Shown piece after piece: positions 35,210 through 45,884 of a stretch of 59,673 nucleotides of DNA (the first letter of the stretch is position 1; every line of letters starts with the position of its first letter). Origin of the DNA: Chytridium lagenaria. Lineage: Eukaryota > Chytridiomycota > Chytridiomycetes > Chytridiales > Chytridiaceae. The stretch is from the NCBI GenBank assembly GCA_025449115.1, contig JAHLKC010000191.1, forward strand, positions 1 to 59,673, read 5' to 3'. Both the position numbers and the translations under genes were made by a program. A model generated the notes under the pieces. That model made no database searches, had not been told where the DNA came from, and was given only the letters and a program-made list of their open reading frames with translations.

Positions 35210-35638
35210 GGGGGTTGGCTCTTTGCGGGATGTTGAAATCTATGTGTTTCTTTGTTTTTATTGTAATCCACACACAAGTTCTTGCTAAGCGCGATATAAA
35301 ATATAAGTTAAGTTATGAAATTGGGAAAAAGAGACTGCGTTAATTTTCAAAAAAAAAGAGAGAACAGATTATACACAATGCGCTTTCCAAGTAATGTGAT
35401 ATCATGATGGTTTTTTAGTGATTTTGCTTGTTTTCTGAAACAGTTTAAAGAATAATGTAGCTAATCGACAAGCTACGCCATGCAATCGTCAGATAACAAA
35501 TCTATAGGTATTGTAATTGACTGTAGATTGGGTTTATTTTTCTAGAAAAGAGAGAATGCATTGCTTGAGCTATCAGAGACCGAAATCTTGCAACATAACG
35601 AGAAGAGAAGTACACCAAACAGGGTAAAAGAACGCGCA
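35210..35638. other. Convergent intergenic region
   Basis: AT-rich sequence between two genes that point towards each other. No additional gene or structured element is seen. Confidence 0.4.
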
Positions 35639-36960
35639 TTAATCTGCCTTGACTGGTGGCTTTGAAGATCGTTTCTTCTTTTCCTTTGTATCGTCGTCAA
35701 TCTACCGCCGAAAAGAAAAAGGGAGGAATGGGAGAAAGAAAAAAAACAACATACATGAGTTAATTTATATCTACATGGCAAATAATGGGTAAAATATTCA
35801 TTCAACTACCGATTCGTCGTCAAATTCATCAAGGTCCTCGTCTGTGACGGCAGGGTCGTGGTTGAAGATGTGAACGTGACGTTCTGGGACGGGTGAGCCG
35901 TCGACTTTACGGGGGATGGGGAGTTTGGTGCCTTCTGAGGCGCTGAATTCGTAGCTGAAGATGAAGGGTTTGCCGTGAAGTACAGATTTACGGCATTTCT
36001 TAGCGGCACTAATGTATTGGTGTGGTTTGGTTAGAAATATATAAAAGTTTATATAACAGGAAGAAAAGTGTCGAACTTGGTGAATGCAACGAAATAAAAT
36101 AAGCTTATACTAACTCTTTGAACCCAGAAATACATCTTGACCTCACAGGCCGTCCTGTCACCGGATGAGTATGTGGTAACCCATCACAGAATCCATTCCC
36201 ATGTGTCAAGTAAACTTTCCATATGATGAATCTGCAATCTCTCAATGACGACGCCTCCCAAACGATCGTCCCTCTATGTTCAAGAGGGTAGTAAACCGGT
36301 CTCCAAGATCTTTCAAGCTCAGAGGGTGGTTTTCGACTTGTTGTTGGGATGGCGGACCGGGAGGCGTCGACAGAGAGGTCGCACTCTTGTCTTTCTTGGA
36401 GTTGGATGCAGTGAGGTGAGAGTGGGATGTGCAGAGATGGAAGGGATTGCGGAAAGAAGGAGGGTGATGAGAAGGAAGACGAGGAAGTGGATGACATAGT
36501 GGTGGTGTATGTCCTTGTCCTCCTTGCAGTGTTGCTGTGCTTGATGAAGAATCTGTAGTGCTGTCGTTGTCCTTGCTTTTCGAAGGATGAGGAGCAGTAG
36601 CTCCCATCAGGGCTCGTTGTTGCATCCAAAGAATATGCACTAAATCAGCCTTGCAATGCTTACAGCCATTCAAACTCGAAATGAGCGACCTGCAGTAACC
36701 GTATTTAGTCCTGTCCTCCAAGTTTTTGCTGTTGACGAATTGCCCTGTTCAGCTGTGTGTCTTGCGAAATCTCTCCTGGCAACAGACACGCAAAATACAC
36801 ATGACAATTGCACTTTGTAGTGCTCTCAGCCGTCAAAGTATTACTTAAGAATTGGAAAAATAAACCTGGAAAGTGTGGCATTGCTGAATATAAAGTAAAG
36901 GCGCTAGTGGAGGAGGGGAGAGCGTGTAGAACTAATGGATACCAAGACGTGATGATTTGC
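35639..36960 (-). CDS. Unknown Cys-containing protein with Ser/Thr-rich linker
   Basis: Not recognised. The upstream block reads SSTSAFTLYSAMPHFPGLFF, then TKCNCHVYFACLLPG and QLNRAIRQQQKL. After a frame change near 36717 it continues RSLISSLNGCKHCKADLVHI. A Ser/Thr/Pro-rich stretch follows, then WKVYLTHGNGFCDGLPHTHP and RSRCISGFK. An intron from GTTAGT near 36113 to ATTAG near 36013 joins to AAKKCRKSVLHGKPFIFSYE. The end is either at SVVE near 35797 or, through another intron, at the basic tail DDDTKEKKKRSSKPPVKAD with TAA at 35639. No ATG fits the first block, so a 5' exon is missing or the start is the Met near 36882. The paired CxC and CxxC motifs hint at metal binding, which is inference. 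Confidence 0.45.
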
Positions 36961-37844
36961 TGAAGGTTGTAAGCTTGCAAATAAACAGTCTTAGTTCAGA
37001 ATAACACCGTATAAAAACAAAACAAAACATTTCAAGCGATGCATGAATGAGTGGTTTGTGAACAACTCGCCCACGCCAGAGGCGAGTTCGTATTGGGTTA
37101 GAGTAGACCAAGACCTGTGTGCCTTTATTTCTTCTCTCTCTGTTGTTACGCCTCTGTGAGTGAGGACATGATAGAATCGACCGAGCACCAACCCACAAGC
37201 CTGGGATTTCACCGGCCCTCCGCTCCTGTCCCCTTCCAACTTTCTATCACACCCTCATCCCTTTTATCTCGTTCCGTCTTTTCGTTTTCTTCTGTATTTT
37301 TATCCTCTTTACCCCCTCTTTAAATAAATCTATATCGACGTGCACTTTTTACGCCTTGCCGCGCATGCACCAGAAAAGTCATTGGCACCAATAATAACAT
37401 TGAAAAAGCAATCGTTTTTAGTGTTGAAAAGACATAGTTAGGACATCTATATAGATATAGGAAAAGTACTCGTGGAGATAGAAGAAGAAGTAAAAAAGGT
37501 GGAACAGCTATAAAGTCCGTAGTCATAGCGTTGAAGTTAGTTGAAAGGAGGAGAGCGGTGAATGGATGAATGATGAAAGTTTTGGGCTGAACGTTGAGGG
37601 CGCAGCTGGAGTTGAAAGTGACGATCGGCTCCATATTGAATGCGTCAATGTATATTAATAAGCAGTATGACGATGATAATTGTAGCAAGCGAATAAAAAC
37701 AACTGTGGAAGAAGGAACTCCAACGCTGTATAGTTGGTCAATATCCTGTTTAAAGATACATACAGTAGTAAGGTATGTATGCATCAAGGAGATGCCGATT
37801 GTCACAACTTGACAAACACTATTTGTTAAAATTGTCGTGTGGCG
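36961..37844. other. Intergenic region with weak minus-strand open frame
   Basis: A minus-strand frame from 37802 to 37320 is hydrophobic (YLTTVCIFKQDIDQLYSVGV, FLLLLLSPRVLFLYLYRC) but resembles nothing known and overlaps the likely promoter of the RBR gene. I do not call it. Otherwise nothing is seen. Confidence 0.35.
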
Positions 37845-40071
37845 ATGGCAAAGCAAAGTTCAAGGAAACGTTGGAGGTTTTGCAAAGCTTCAATGTGATA
37901 ACGAGAACGTTATTCAGCGCATGCATCCTGAAAACGCTGAATGCACATTGATCTCTGTATCGACCCTGCTGCAGCTTTTTTACTACGAACGAGAACAAGT
38001 TGACACTTGAAATAATGAAGAAGGTCGATCCAGCTCTTGCGACGAGCTCATCGCCTTACAGGTAACCATCTTGTCATTGTACAGTATGATAAAGTAGTTA
38101 GCTATTTACGAGGATGCATTGGTCCTACAATCTATTGAAGAATCGCCCAGCCGAAGCAGGGGTAACCGGTATGCTCCGTCTAACCCTTCGCCTACCATCG
38201 TCGATCACCGAATCCGTTTCGACACGTTGAAGCACGGTAATCCGACACACACAAAGTTTTACCTATTTTGGTTTACCGATATTGATACTTAAAATTAGAT
38301 ATCATATCTTCCACCCGTTCAGCTTCAATTTCACCTTCCACCTGGGTACCCAAGCGTGACCAGTGTTCCTACGTTTAAGGTTCGCTGCGATTGGATGCCC
38401 ATGAGGAAAATTGGAAAAGTTGATCAGGAGATGCAAAGGATTTGGAGGAAGAAGGGGTTGAGTGTGATGGGGTTGTGGTGTATAGAATGGCGTCGTTCGT
38501 GGAAGAGGACGGATGTGAGGTTATGGAGTTAGTGGATATGAGTAATCAAGGTGAGTGCTGAAGTTTTACAAAACTTGTAGTGTTTATATAAAACTTACAC
38601 TTCCATGCTTATAAATAGAACCGTCACTAAATCTCGGCTTTGATCCATCGTCATCGTCATTATCATCATCGTCATTTCCTGCTCTCCCAGCCAGTGTCTC
38701 CCACCTTCTAACAACCTACGACTTGTCTAAACGTCGTCAATATCTCTACAAAACCACGGTAGAATGTCCCATTTGTTTCGATACACTCCCCGGCCGCTCC
38801 TTGACCCTTTTCACTCCATGCCATCATACCTTCTGCACCACCTGCGTAACCCACTTTATGGCCTCTGCCCTTCACGACTCTGATATCCCGCGTCTCGGCT
38901 GTCTCCATCCGACATGCATCGCACTCCGTCTTAAACCCTACACAGTGAATGATGACGACGTGCTTGGGGACGCGTTTGAACGAATGGGGTTGGAGAGGGA
39001 TTGTGGAGGAGGTGTTGGGACGGGAGGGGTTTGAGAAGGTTTGCGCAAGTGTGCTTGGACGAGCCGGGGAAACGGATGCAGGGGAAGGTGGCGATGTGTC
39101 CAAGAGTTGGGTGTAAGGGTAAAATGTTGAGAGATGTGGGTGGGAAGGTGGGTGTAGGTGGGAGAGAAGAGTTTGGGGAGAAGTTGTGTGTATGCAAGGA
39201 ATGCAGGTATCCGTTCTGTTTCTGGTGTAAGAGTTTATGGCATGTAAGTGTTTTAGTTTTTGTATTTTGGCTGTTGTGTTCAAGTGTTGACGGCTTTCAT
39301 AGGGATCACAAGATTGTTCTATTCCAGCAAAAGATGTGGCCGACACCTTGCTTCGATACACTCTTGGTTCAGAACTAGATCGTCGTCGGCTCGCCTTTTT
39401 GTATGGCCTGAACCTCGAGAATCTTATCACCTGCGCCGAGAAGAAGATGCAGGAAGCCCAGGAAGTCGCCAACGCCAACGCTGCAAAAGCTTCCGCGTTA
39501 CTCCAACAACTCACGTCCAGTGAAATGACGGTGGAAACGACAAAGTCAAAGTCAAAGCACAAGTCTAAAGTTGGAGAAAAGAAGGCTGAACCCTGCAGGG
39601 TAACGCTTATTTTTTTGACTGTCGTGTAATATAGGTTTGCTAATGTAGAAGTAGGATTGCAATCAAACTTGGAAGGGAAGGATTAATCGCGATACGAGCG
39701 CGCTTAGGGATATTGTAATGGGTCTTCAGCCTCAAGATGATAAGCTTAAGACGATTTTCGATGAAGCGTCATCGGTGATTTGGGTTTATGAGAATGGATC
39801 AAAGTGTCCGGTAAAATCATCTCTTCCTTTCACCAAAGCGCTTACCTTTTTTATACAGGGTTGCGGTATGGGTGTTCACAGAGTGTCTGGTTGCTATAGG
39901 ATTCTCGTAAGCACTTTCCTCCATTATTTCATTATGAAATCCATCTGACCATTATGTTGAAATATGCAGTGCTCTGTTTGTGATTGCAAGTTTTGTTACG
40001 GTTGTGGTGCACCTTTAGAACATGAGTCTCCTGCGCTGTTTGACGAAAATGGATACGTTCCTCTTGATTGA
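37845..40071 (+). CDS. RWD-RBR E3 ubiquitin ligase (RNF14-like)
   Basis: A RING-between-RING ubiquitin ligase. The ATG at 37845 (MAKQSSRKRW) lies just before an RWD-like part with LPPVQLQFHLPPGYPS and VPTFKVRCDWMP (about 38300-38400). RING1 reads VECPICFDTLPGRSLTLFTP, PCHHTFCTTC and later CLHPTC (about 38760-38930). After a frame change near 39030 the IBR shows MCPRVGCKGKML and CKECRYPFCFWCKSLWH, followed by an intron at 39244. A long Glu/Lys/Ala helix follows (MQEAQEVANANAAKASALL), then RING2 split by two introns: SKCP, GCGMGVHRVSGCYRIL, CSVCDCKFCYGCGAPLE. The Cys in SGCYRI is the expected catalytic thioester residue. The protein ends GYVPLD at 40071. RWD followed by RBR is the RNF14 order. 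Two early frame breaks (about 37898 and 37975) leave the first exons unsettled. Confidence 0.85.
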
Positions 40072-40389
40072 GATTTTATGCGTTTACGAGGGAGATGATT
40101 CCCCGCATTACCTCTCGAAAACAAAGAACAGCAACTGTACTTATTTGGTTGTTTTTTTTCCAATGTTTTTCGTTCAAATGTGAAATTGAATGTTTATTTC
40201 GACCTTTTGTTTTTACAAGTATATCCTTACAGGCTGTGGAAGATGTGCGGGAAGGTTGGATACGACAAATGATGTGAATAGTTTACATACAATGAAGCAG
40301 GTAAAGAAATGAAAAAATGATTTGAAGTGTAGACTTTAACGAGCTCGGAAAGTGGATGCGAACAGAGAGAAGATGGGCGCAAAAGCATT

Positions 40390-41930
40390 TCAGAAGAGAA
40401 CGGCCATACCCATAGAGGACTTGAGCAAACCAGCTTGAGGAGCAATCTGCGCAACAGAAGCCGTCCCTCTTCCCTTTGACACATTCGCCACCACCACGGT
40501 AGTGGTCGCAGGAGCCAACGAGTAGATAAAGTTTCCACCCACCGCCAAATCAATCATCCCTTCAATACCTTCCACATCCAACTGCTTGACGATCTCGCCG
40601 TTATTGAAGGGATCGATTTCAACGAAACGGTTCTTCTTGATGTCCGTCACAAAGGTAGTTTGACTCACGGCGCTGAAAGCTGCCCAGCAGGTTGCGGCTT
40701 GTCCGTCAACGGTTGTAGCAGCGACTTGTTGTCCGGCTGTGAGGGATGTTCCGTCAACTTGAAACGTGACGGCACCGAATGCAGCGTCGGTGGCAACGAG
40801 GGTGTTGGAAGTTCCCGCAAACGATGAGCCGAAAAGAACCTTGGACCCAGTGGGAACGGATTTGACGAGTTGAGTGGAGACTTTACCGAGGTTGTCGACA
40901 GGGAAAGCAGCAAGGAAACCATCCTTGTTTATTGTAGGATCCCCTTGATGGTTGCAAACAAACCCGATCCATCCGGTTTAAAAAGAACGTGGGAAGCAGT
41001 ACCAAGGGGTCCGACAGGTGGAGTCGATTGGCCGAATCCAAGAGGACGAGCAACAGCGTCAAGGGGTGTCAACCCCGTGTTTTTGTCGGCCTTGAAACAA
41101 GCAATACCGTCGCGTTTGCCGCCGTTGAGGACGCATGCGGTTTTGAGGGCTTTGGAGAAGGTCACGGAGACTGGGAAATCGCCCATGGTGTCAACGGGTT
41201 TACCAACCATGACGAGGTTGGTGCGATTCTTCTTGCTGGTCTTGAACATGGTGAGGGTATTGGAGCCGGCGTTGACCGCAAAGACGAGGTTGCCGTTTGC
41301 GGTGACGGCGCCTTTGAATAACGATAACAAGTTAGAATCGGCCCTAAGTTAATAGGGAAAGTTAAACGCTATGTTTTTACCTTGAGAGAAGAGAGGGTCA
41401 ACATCCGCGTCAATGAGTTGGTTGGTAGCAGCATCCAGGGTTTTTCCAATACCACCGAGTCCACCCGTCTCCGTCAAGGTCATCTTGGCAGTATCAAGAG
41501 TTCCATCGGCGTTTATCGGGATAGCGGCGACAGCGTTGCACTTGGGATCATTGACATTAACATAGACAGCCTTGGCAACGGTTTTAGCGGCCTTTGGCTT
41601 TTGCGGCTGCTGCTGTTGGCCTTGGTTGTTCTTGTTTTTTTTTGGTTTGTTTGTTTGAACAGCTGCTGCTGCGGTCACTGTCATGGTGATGGTCTTGGTG
41701 ATGGTGATGGGGCTAGGGCATTGCTGTAGAGGAGCCGCAGCAATGGCCGCAGGAGCAATTGCGGCGGGTTGGAGGTTGGAGGTGCTGCTGAGGAAGTCGG
41801 TTTCCCCGTAATTGTCGTCGTCATAGTCTACGTCGTCCATGGCGATAGGATCAGAGAGTTGGGCAGCGGGGAATGCGCGTGTGAGGACGACAGAGGACGC
41901 GACAGCAGTGATGAAGAGTTGGAAGCGCAT
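40390..41930 (-). CDS. Secreted lactonase-like seven-bladed beta-propeller protein
   Basis: The ATG at 41930 begins a signal peptide (MRFQLFITAVASSVVLTRAF). A low-complexity stretch follows with Ala/Pro, CPSPITITKTITMTVT and a Gln/Lys-rich segment. The rest has repeated beta-propeller strands: GNLVFAVNAGSNTLTMFKTS, PVSVTFSKALKTACVLNGGK, ASHVLFKPDGSGLFATIKG, FAGTSNTLVATDAAFGAVTF and GGNFIYSLAPATTTVVVANV. These resemble the fungal secreted 3-carboxymuconate cyclase/lactonase-like family (7-bladed propeller), a fold that often lacks known activity. An intron at 41380-41312 preserves the frame (FSQ-GAVTANG). One frame slip is needed near 40935, in the GILQ/DPTINKDG region. The enzyme substrate is unknown and the protein may be a wall or adhesion component. 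Confidence 0.75.
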
Positions 41931-43285
41931 TTTGAAGGTTCTTGTTGATTGAATGGAAGCTGGTATTCACTTGGGTATTGGGATATAATATTTAGATGAT
42001 GGTAGGGATGGATGCGATGGAGGTGGAATGGGAGGTGAGAAAACGGGAAGTCAGGAACAGTCCACTTTTAACCACTTTTTGGCTTTTCGGGTCTTTGAAC
42101 CAAAAACAGTATAGTCACACAGAACCAGGTCCTCGGAATGCGGCATATGTTTCACAGTGCCGTGATTATCCAATGATTTTTAAGGATCCTCAAAGCCAAA
42201 CATGCGGTCATCGACCCCGAGAAACATATTGCCGGGCATTTCACGGTTCTTTGTTTCAGACTTGGACTGGCGCTCACCCATTCCCATCTTTGGTGAAAGG
42301 ACGGACGCGAAGGTTGCTTTTCGAAACACCAATAAAGTCCTATCCTCGTGTTTTACGTGTAAATCGTAAAGTCAGTTCGAAAGAGAGTCCGGCCTTCCGC
42401 TAAAACAAGCCTCTCTAAATGAGGTAATTTATCTTATCTCGTTAACGCGTTGTCACGCGAAACGTTGAGGTTATTTGTAAACGGCCGTCATAGGGTGCTT
42501 CGGGTCACAAAAAGTTATTGGGTACTGCAGGAGGCATGTATGCCACTAATTTAATAATACGACACTTGAACGTACGCGTTCCATATCCGTTGCCTTGCTC
42601 AATTACAAATGTGTCAAACCAGACACGAGGTAAAATAGGAGCAATATTTTACCTAAAATATGTCGTAAGGGTCTAAAGCATGCGTCGGTCTTTGGTTACA
42701 TAGCTAATCTTCCTAGCTCCGGCTACGGTTGATGTTTTTACTCTTTATAAATTTTAGGAATAACGTTGTCTCCTGAAAAGCAACACGCATGGGTCGTTTT
42801 TTTCCTCAGTTTCATTGAAATTGACTTTTTCAAATGCATTAAAAATGGTAATGCATATATATGCTACAATTAAATGTCTCTGATATTTTTTATCCATGCA
42901 ATATCTGATATCTTGACGCTACTTTACAATTTCATCGAAATTCTTTTTGCCGTACATGATAAAATAATGCTTACAAAAGCAGCAGCCAGCCACTAATTTT
43001 CTCTTCGCCTCTCAACATCATGATCTCAATCTTTTTCCTTTTTACCTTCTCTTCGCATCTGTTCGTGAGATCAACAAATCTTGTATTATGCGGCACCATG
43101 CTTCATAGAATAACCGATTCTTCTTTTCACAGCTTTTTATTGAATTTTATTGTAAGAAAAGAACATGCGGCTCTCTATCGCTTTTGCTTACAAACTCAAG
43201 AATCACGCAGTACTGAGACATATTGAAAATCGTTCATCCTTTCTCATTTCCTCCTTCTCTGCTCGTTTTGACCCAATTTTTTCCA
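41931..43285. other. Long intergenic region without gene
   Basis: About 1.35 kb with no sustained coding frame; the two genes on either side both lie on the minus strand. The part after 42400 is AT-rich with short hairpin-like sequences but nothing specific. The right part is the 3' flank of the Kazal gene. Confidence 0.45.
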
Positions 43286-44993
43286 CTACTTCTGCCTCTG
43301 CGCCATCGAACACGTCGTATTCGCCACCACGGTGATATCGACCGCATTCTTACACGCCGCAAGACGTAAAAGACATTCATTACTGTAGGTCTTCCCATCA
43401 CTCCCACACACTGGTCTCAGCGTCCGTGGACAAGAGATGCTTGAACAGCTCACCACTGTCGTAGCTTCAACGCGGGAGGCCGGGGTATTGGTTTCTACAG
43501 GTGGAGGCGGACTGGGGGAAGTCGCTGGTGGACTTAGGCAAATTCCGCTTGACGCTTGTTGTACAGCAAGGTTTCGGCATGTAGCGATGGAGAGGAAACA
43601 GGAGTTCGAGTATGTCTTTCCGTCTGTTCCGCAAACCGGTTGATACTTGGAACTACACATGATGGTATCACAAGTAGAGGGTGAGGCGTCGACGATGAAT
43701 GTGGTGGTAGGACGGAGAGGAGGTGGGATGGCGATGGTGGGAGTGGGACATTCACTGTCGGAAATCTTGGTAATGGTGGCATTTTTGCAAGCAGCCATGA
43801 GGAAGAGACAGTTGTTGAGGTAGGTTATACCGTTGCTTCCGCAGACTGGTTGAGCGATGCTAGAGCAGCGGACTGCGGGACATGGGACGGGACGTAACGT
43901 TGTAGCGGGTTGCGACGAGGTTGAGACGAGGGCGGCGGCGGCAGCCTGGTGCGATAAAAATGATATCGTTAGTTTCATGAAGAGTATTGTTAAAGCTTAC
44001 TATTGTTCTTAAGGAGGGAGCAGCTAATACTGGATTTGCGGGTCGGATAGCAACCGCGGCCCTCTAAAGAGGACAATGAAACGACTTTAGCATTCGAAGG
44101 ATGAATTGTGGCTTACCGTTGACGTTGCTGCAGCTGGGGTAGGTGTCTCAGGAAGTGAAGTTTCAACAGCCACCGCGACCTTTAAAAGAGCTGGTTTCAG
44201 CACATGATCAGAGCTAAAGAAAAAAATGAAATACCTTAGACGTTACTGCCGCTGCAGGCGATACAGGCCTACTACCGATTACCGGAACCACCTCAACCGT
44301 AACTTTCGGACACTCTCCCGCCATCGCCTTAACCACTCCCTTATCTCTACAACTCGCCAATTTCAACAAACACTCACTTGTGTAAGTAACACTGTCACTC
44401 CCACACACAGGTTCATAAACACTCGCACACAGCTCATCGCACTCCTCGCGTCGTTCCGGACACGCGCCACTTTGCGCGAGTGTTATAGCCGCGTTTGAGC
44501 AGGACGCAAGGGAGAGCTCACATTCGTTGATGTAGGTTTTACCGTCTGTACCGCAAACGGGGGAGGCGGTGAGAGTGGGGCAACCTTCGCGACACACACG
44601 CGATTTATCGGATTCGCAATACCCGATCGATGCGACGGTAATGGATGCGTCTTTGCAGCTCGCCATACGGTAAAAGCATTCATTGGTGTAGGTTACTCCA
44701 TTGGACCCACAGAGGGGAGTTGTACCAAAGGTGGAGGTTGTGGAGCAGGTTGTGGGACATGTGACGTCAACGGGTGGACATTCGCCTTGAGAACTGAAAC
44801 GGATTGAGCGGTCACTGCATGTGGCGGCGGTGAGGAAGCATTGGTTTTTGTAGGTGATGCCGTTTGTTGCGCAGACTGGGTTGTTGAGTTGCGAACAAGA
44901 TGAGGTTGAGCATGTTGGTCCTGGGGCTGCGAGACGCGGGACGGCTGCCGATGTGTGGATGAACGCGAGGAGGAGGAATGCCGTCGTTCTCAT
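43286..44993 (-). CDS. Secreted seven-domain Kazal-type protease inhibitor
   Basis: A multi-domain Kazal protein predicted to block extracellular serine peptidases. The ATG at 44993 starts a signal peptide (MRTTAFLLLAFIHTSAAV). Exon 1 (44993-44235) encodes four Kazal domains, each with the core PVCxxNGxTYxNxC or a variant (NPVCATNGITYKNQC, TPLCGSNGVTYTNEC, SPVCGTDGKTYINEC, EPVCGSDSVTYTSEC). Two mini-exons follow, encoding VAVAVETSLPETP... and RAAVAIRPANPVL..., and then a last exon with three more domains (QPVCGSNGITYLNNC, QPVCGTDGKTYSNSC, RPVCGSDGKTYSNEC). All three introns fall between codons (phase 0) and have clear donors (GTATTT, GTAAGC, GTAAGC). The last stop is at 43286. The P1 residues vary among domains, so different targets are plausible. 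Unlike many neighbours there is no frame break. Confidence 0.9.
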
Positions 44994-45884
44994 TTTTTTT
45001 TCTCGTCAAGGTGAGATTTTGTTGCTGTACGAGTCCAAGGGCGTTGCTGCAAGTGAAAAAAAAATATGTCGAGGCTTAGTGGACACCCTTCAAGTTTAAA
45101 GGATGTTAAGTTATGTGTCTACATCCCCAATCACGCGAGGTTTCTGGAAGGATTTGGATCACGAAGCCTTCGAGAAGGTTATCTGCAGCTGAACGACAAA
45201 TCTGTCTCATCGAGAATTGCTAATATGTCATAAATCAATTTTAAAGTGATTTCCGGTTTAATGCAGGCGTTACTAGCACAATTACCTGTAGGCTCTGAGT
45301 ATCCTCTATACACACATGCAGTGGTAAATATTACATACAGGACGATCAACGATTTTTTTAAATTAATTGTCCCTTTATTCTCTCATAAAAACCAGGCAAT
45401 TCATACAACTTGAACAGAATAACAGATAATCAGTCGCGTTGTCATGAGATGCTCAAAGGCCCTACTTTACTCATTCCATCATCCTCCCAATCGCATCCCC
45501 CAGACACCTCACACTCATAATACTCCTGTCCTGCTTCCTCTCCCACTCTCTTTCCCCCCGTCGTTGCATCCTCGCAATCCACGCAGACTCCCCAACCCTC
45601 ACAATTTGTTGATGAAGAGCAATCCGCCCCTCTTCAATCATTTCGGAAGGTAAGGTGGAGGAGAGGTAAGGTTTCGGCGAAGCCTAAAGAGAAAAGCAAA
45701 ATGTTAAATATAGCAAACACAACTTTAAATGGTGACTGAGAAATCGCTTTTAAAGTCGCTCTTTTTATTATCCATCAAATAAAAATCAATAAAGAATCAA
45801 ACTAAGCACACAATAGCGAACCGGCTTTATCAACCATCAACAAAAAAACCACTACGAGAAGGATGCGATGGGAAGAAAAACAAT
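44994..45884. other. Intergenic region with possible exon fragment
   Basis: On the minus strand, about 45685-45530 shows a possible exon (SEMIEEGRIALHQQIVRVGE) preceded by a good TTTAG acceptor. No partner exon was found, so it is not called as a gene. Otherwise AT-rich flank of the Gln-rich and Kazal genes. Confidence 0.3.

Noticed and set aside
37320..37856. Hydrophobic minus-strand open frame of 178 codons
   Set aside because: It starts at a non-ATG codon, overlaps the RBR promoter and first codons, and has no recognisable family; kept only as a note.
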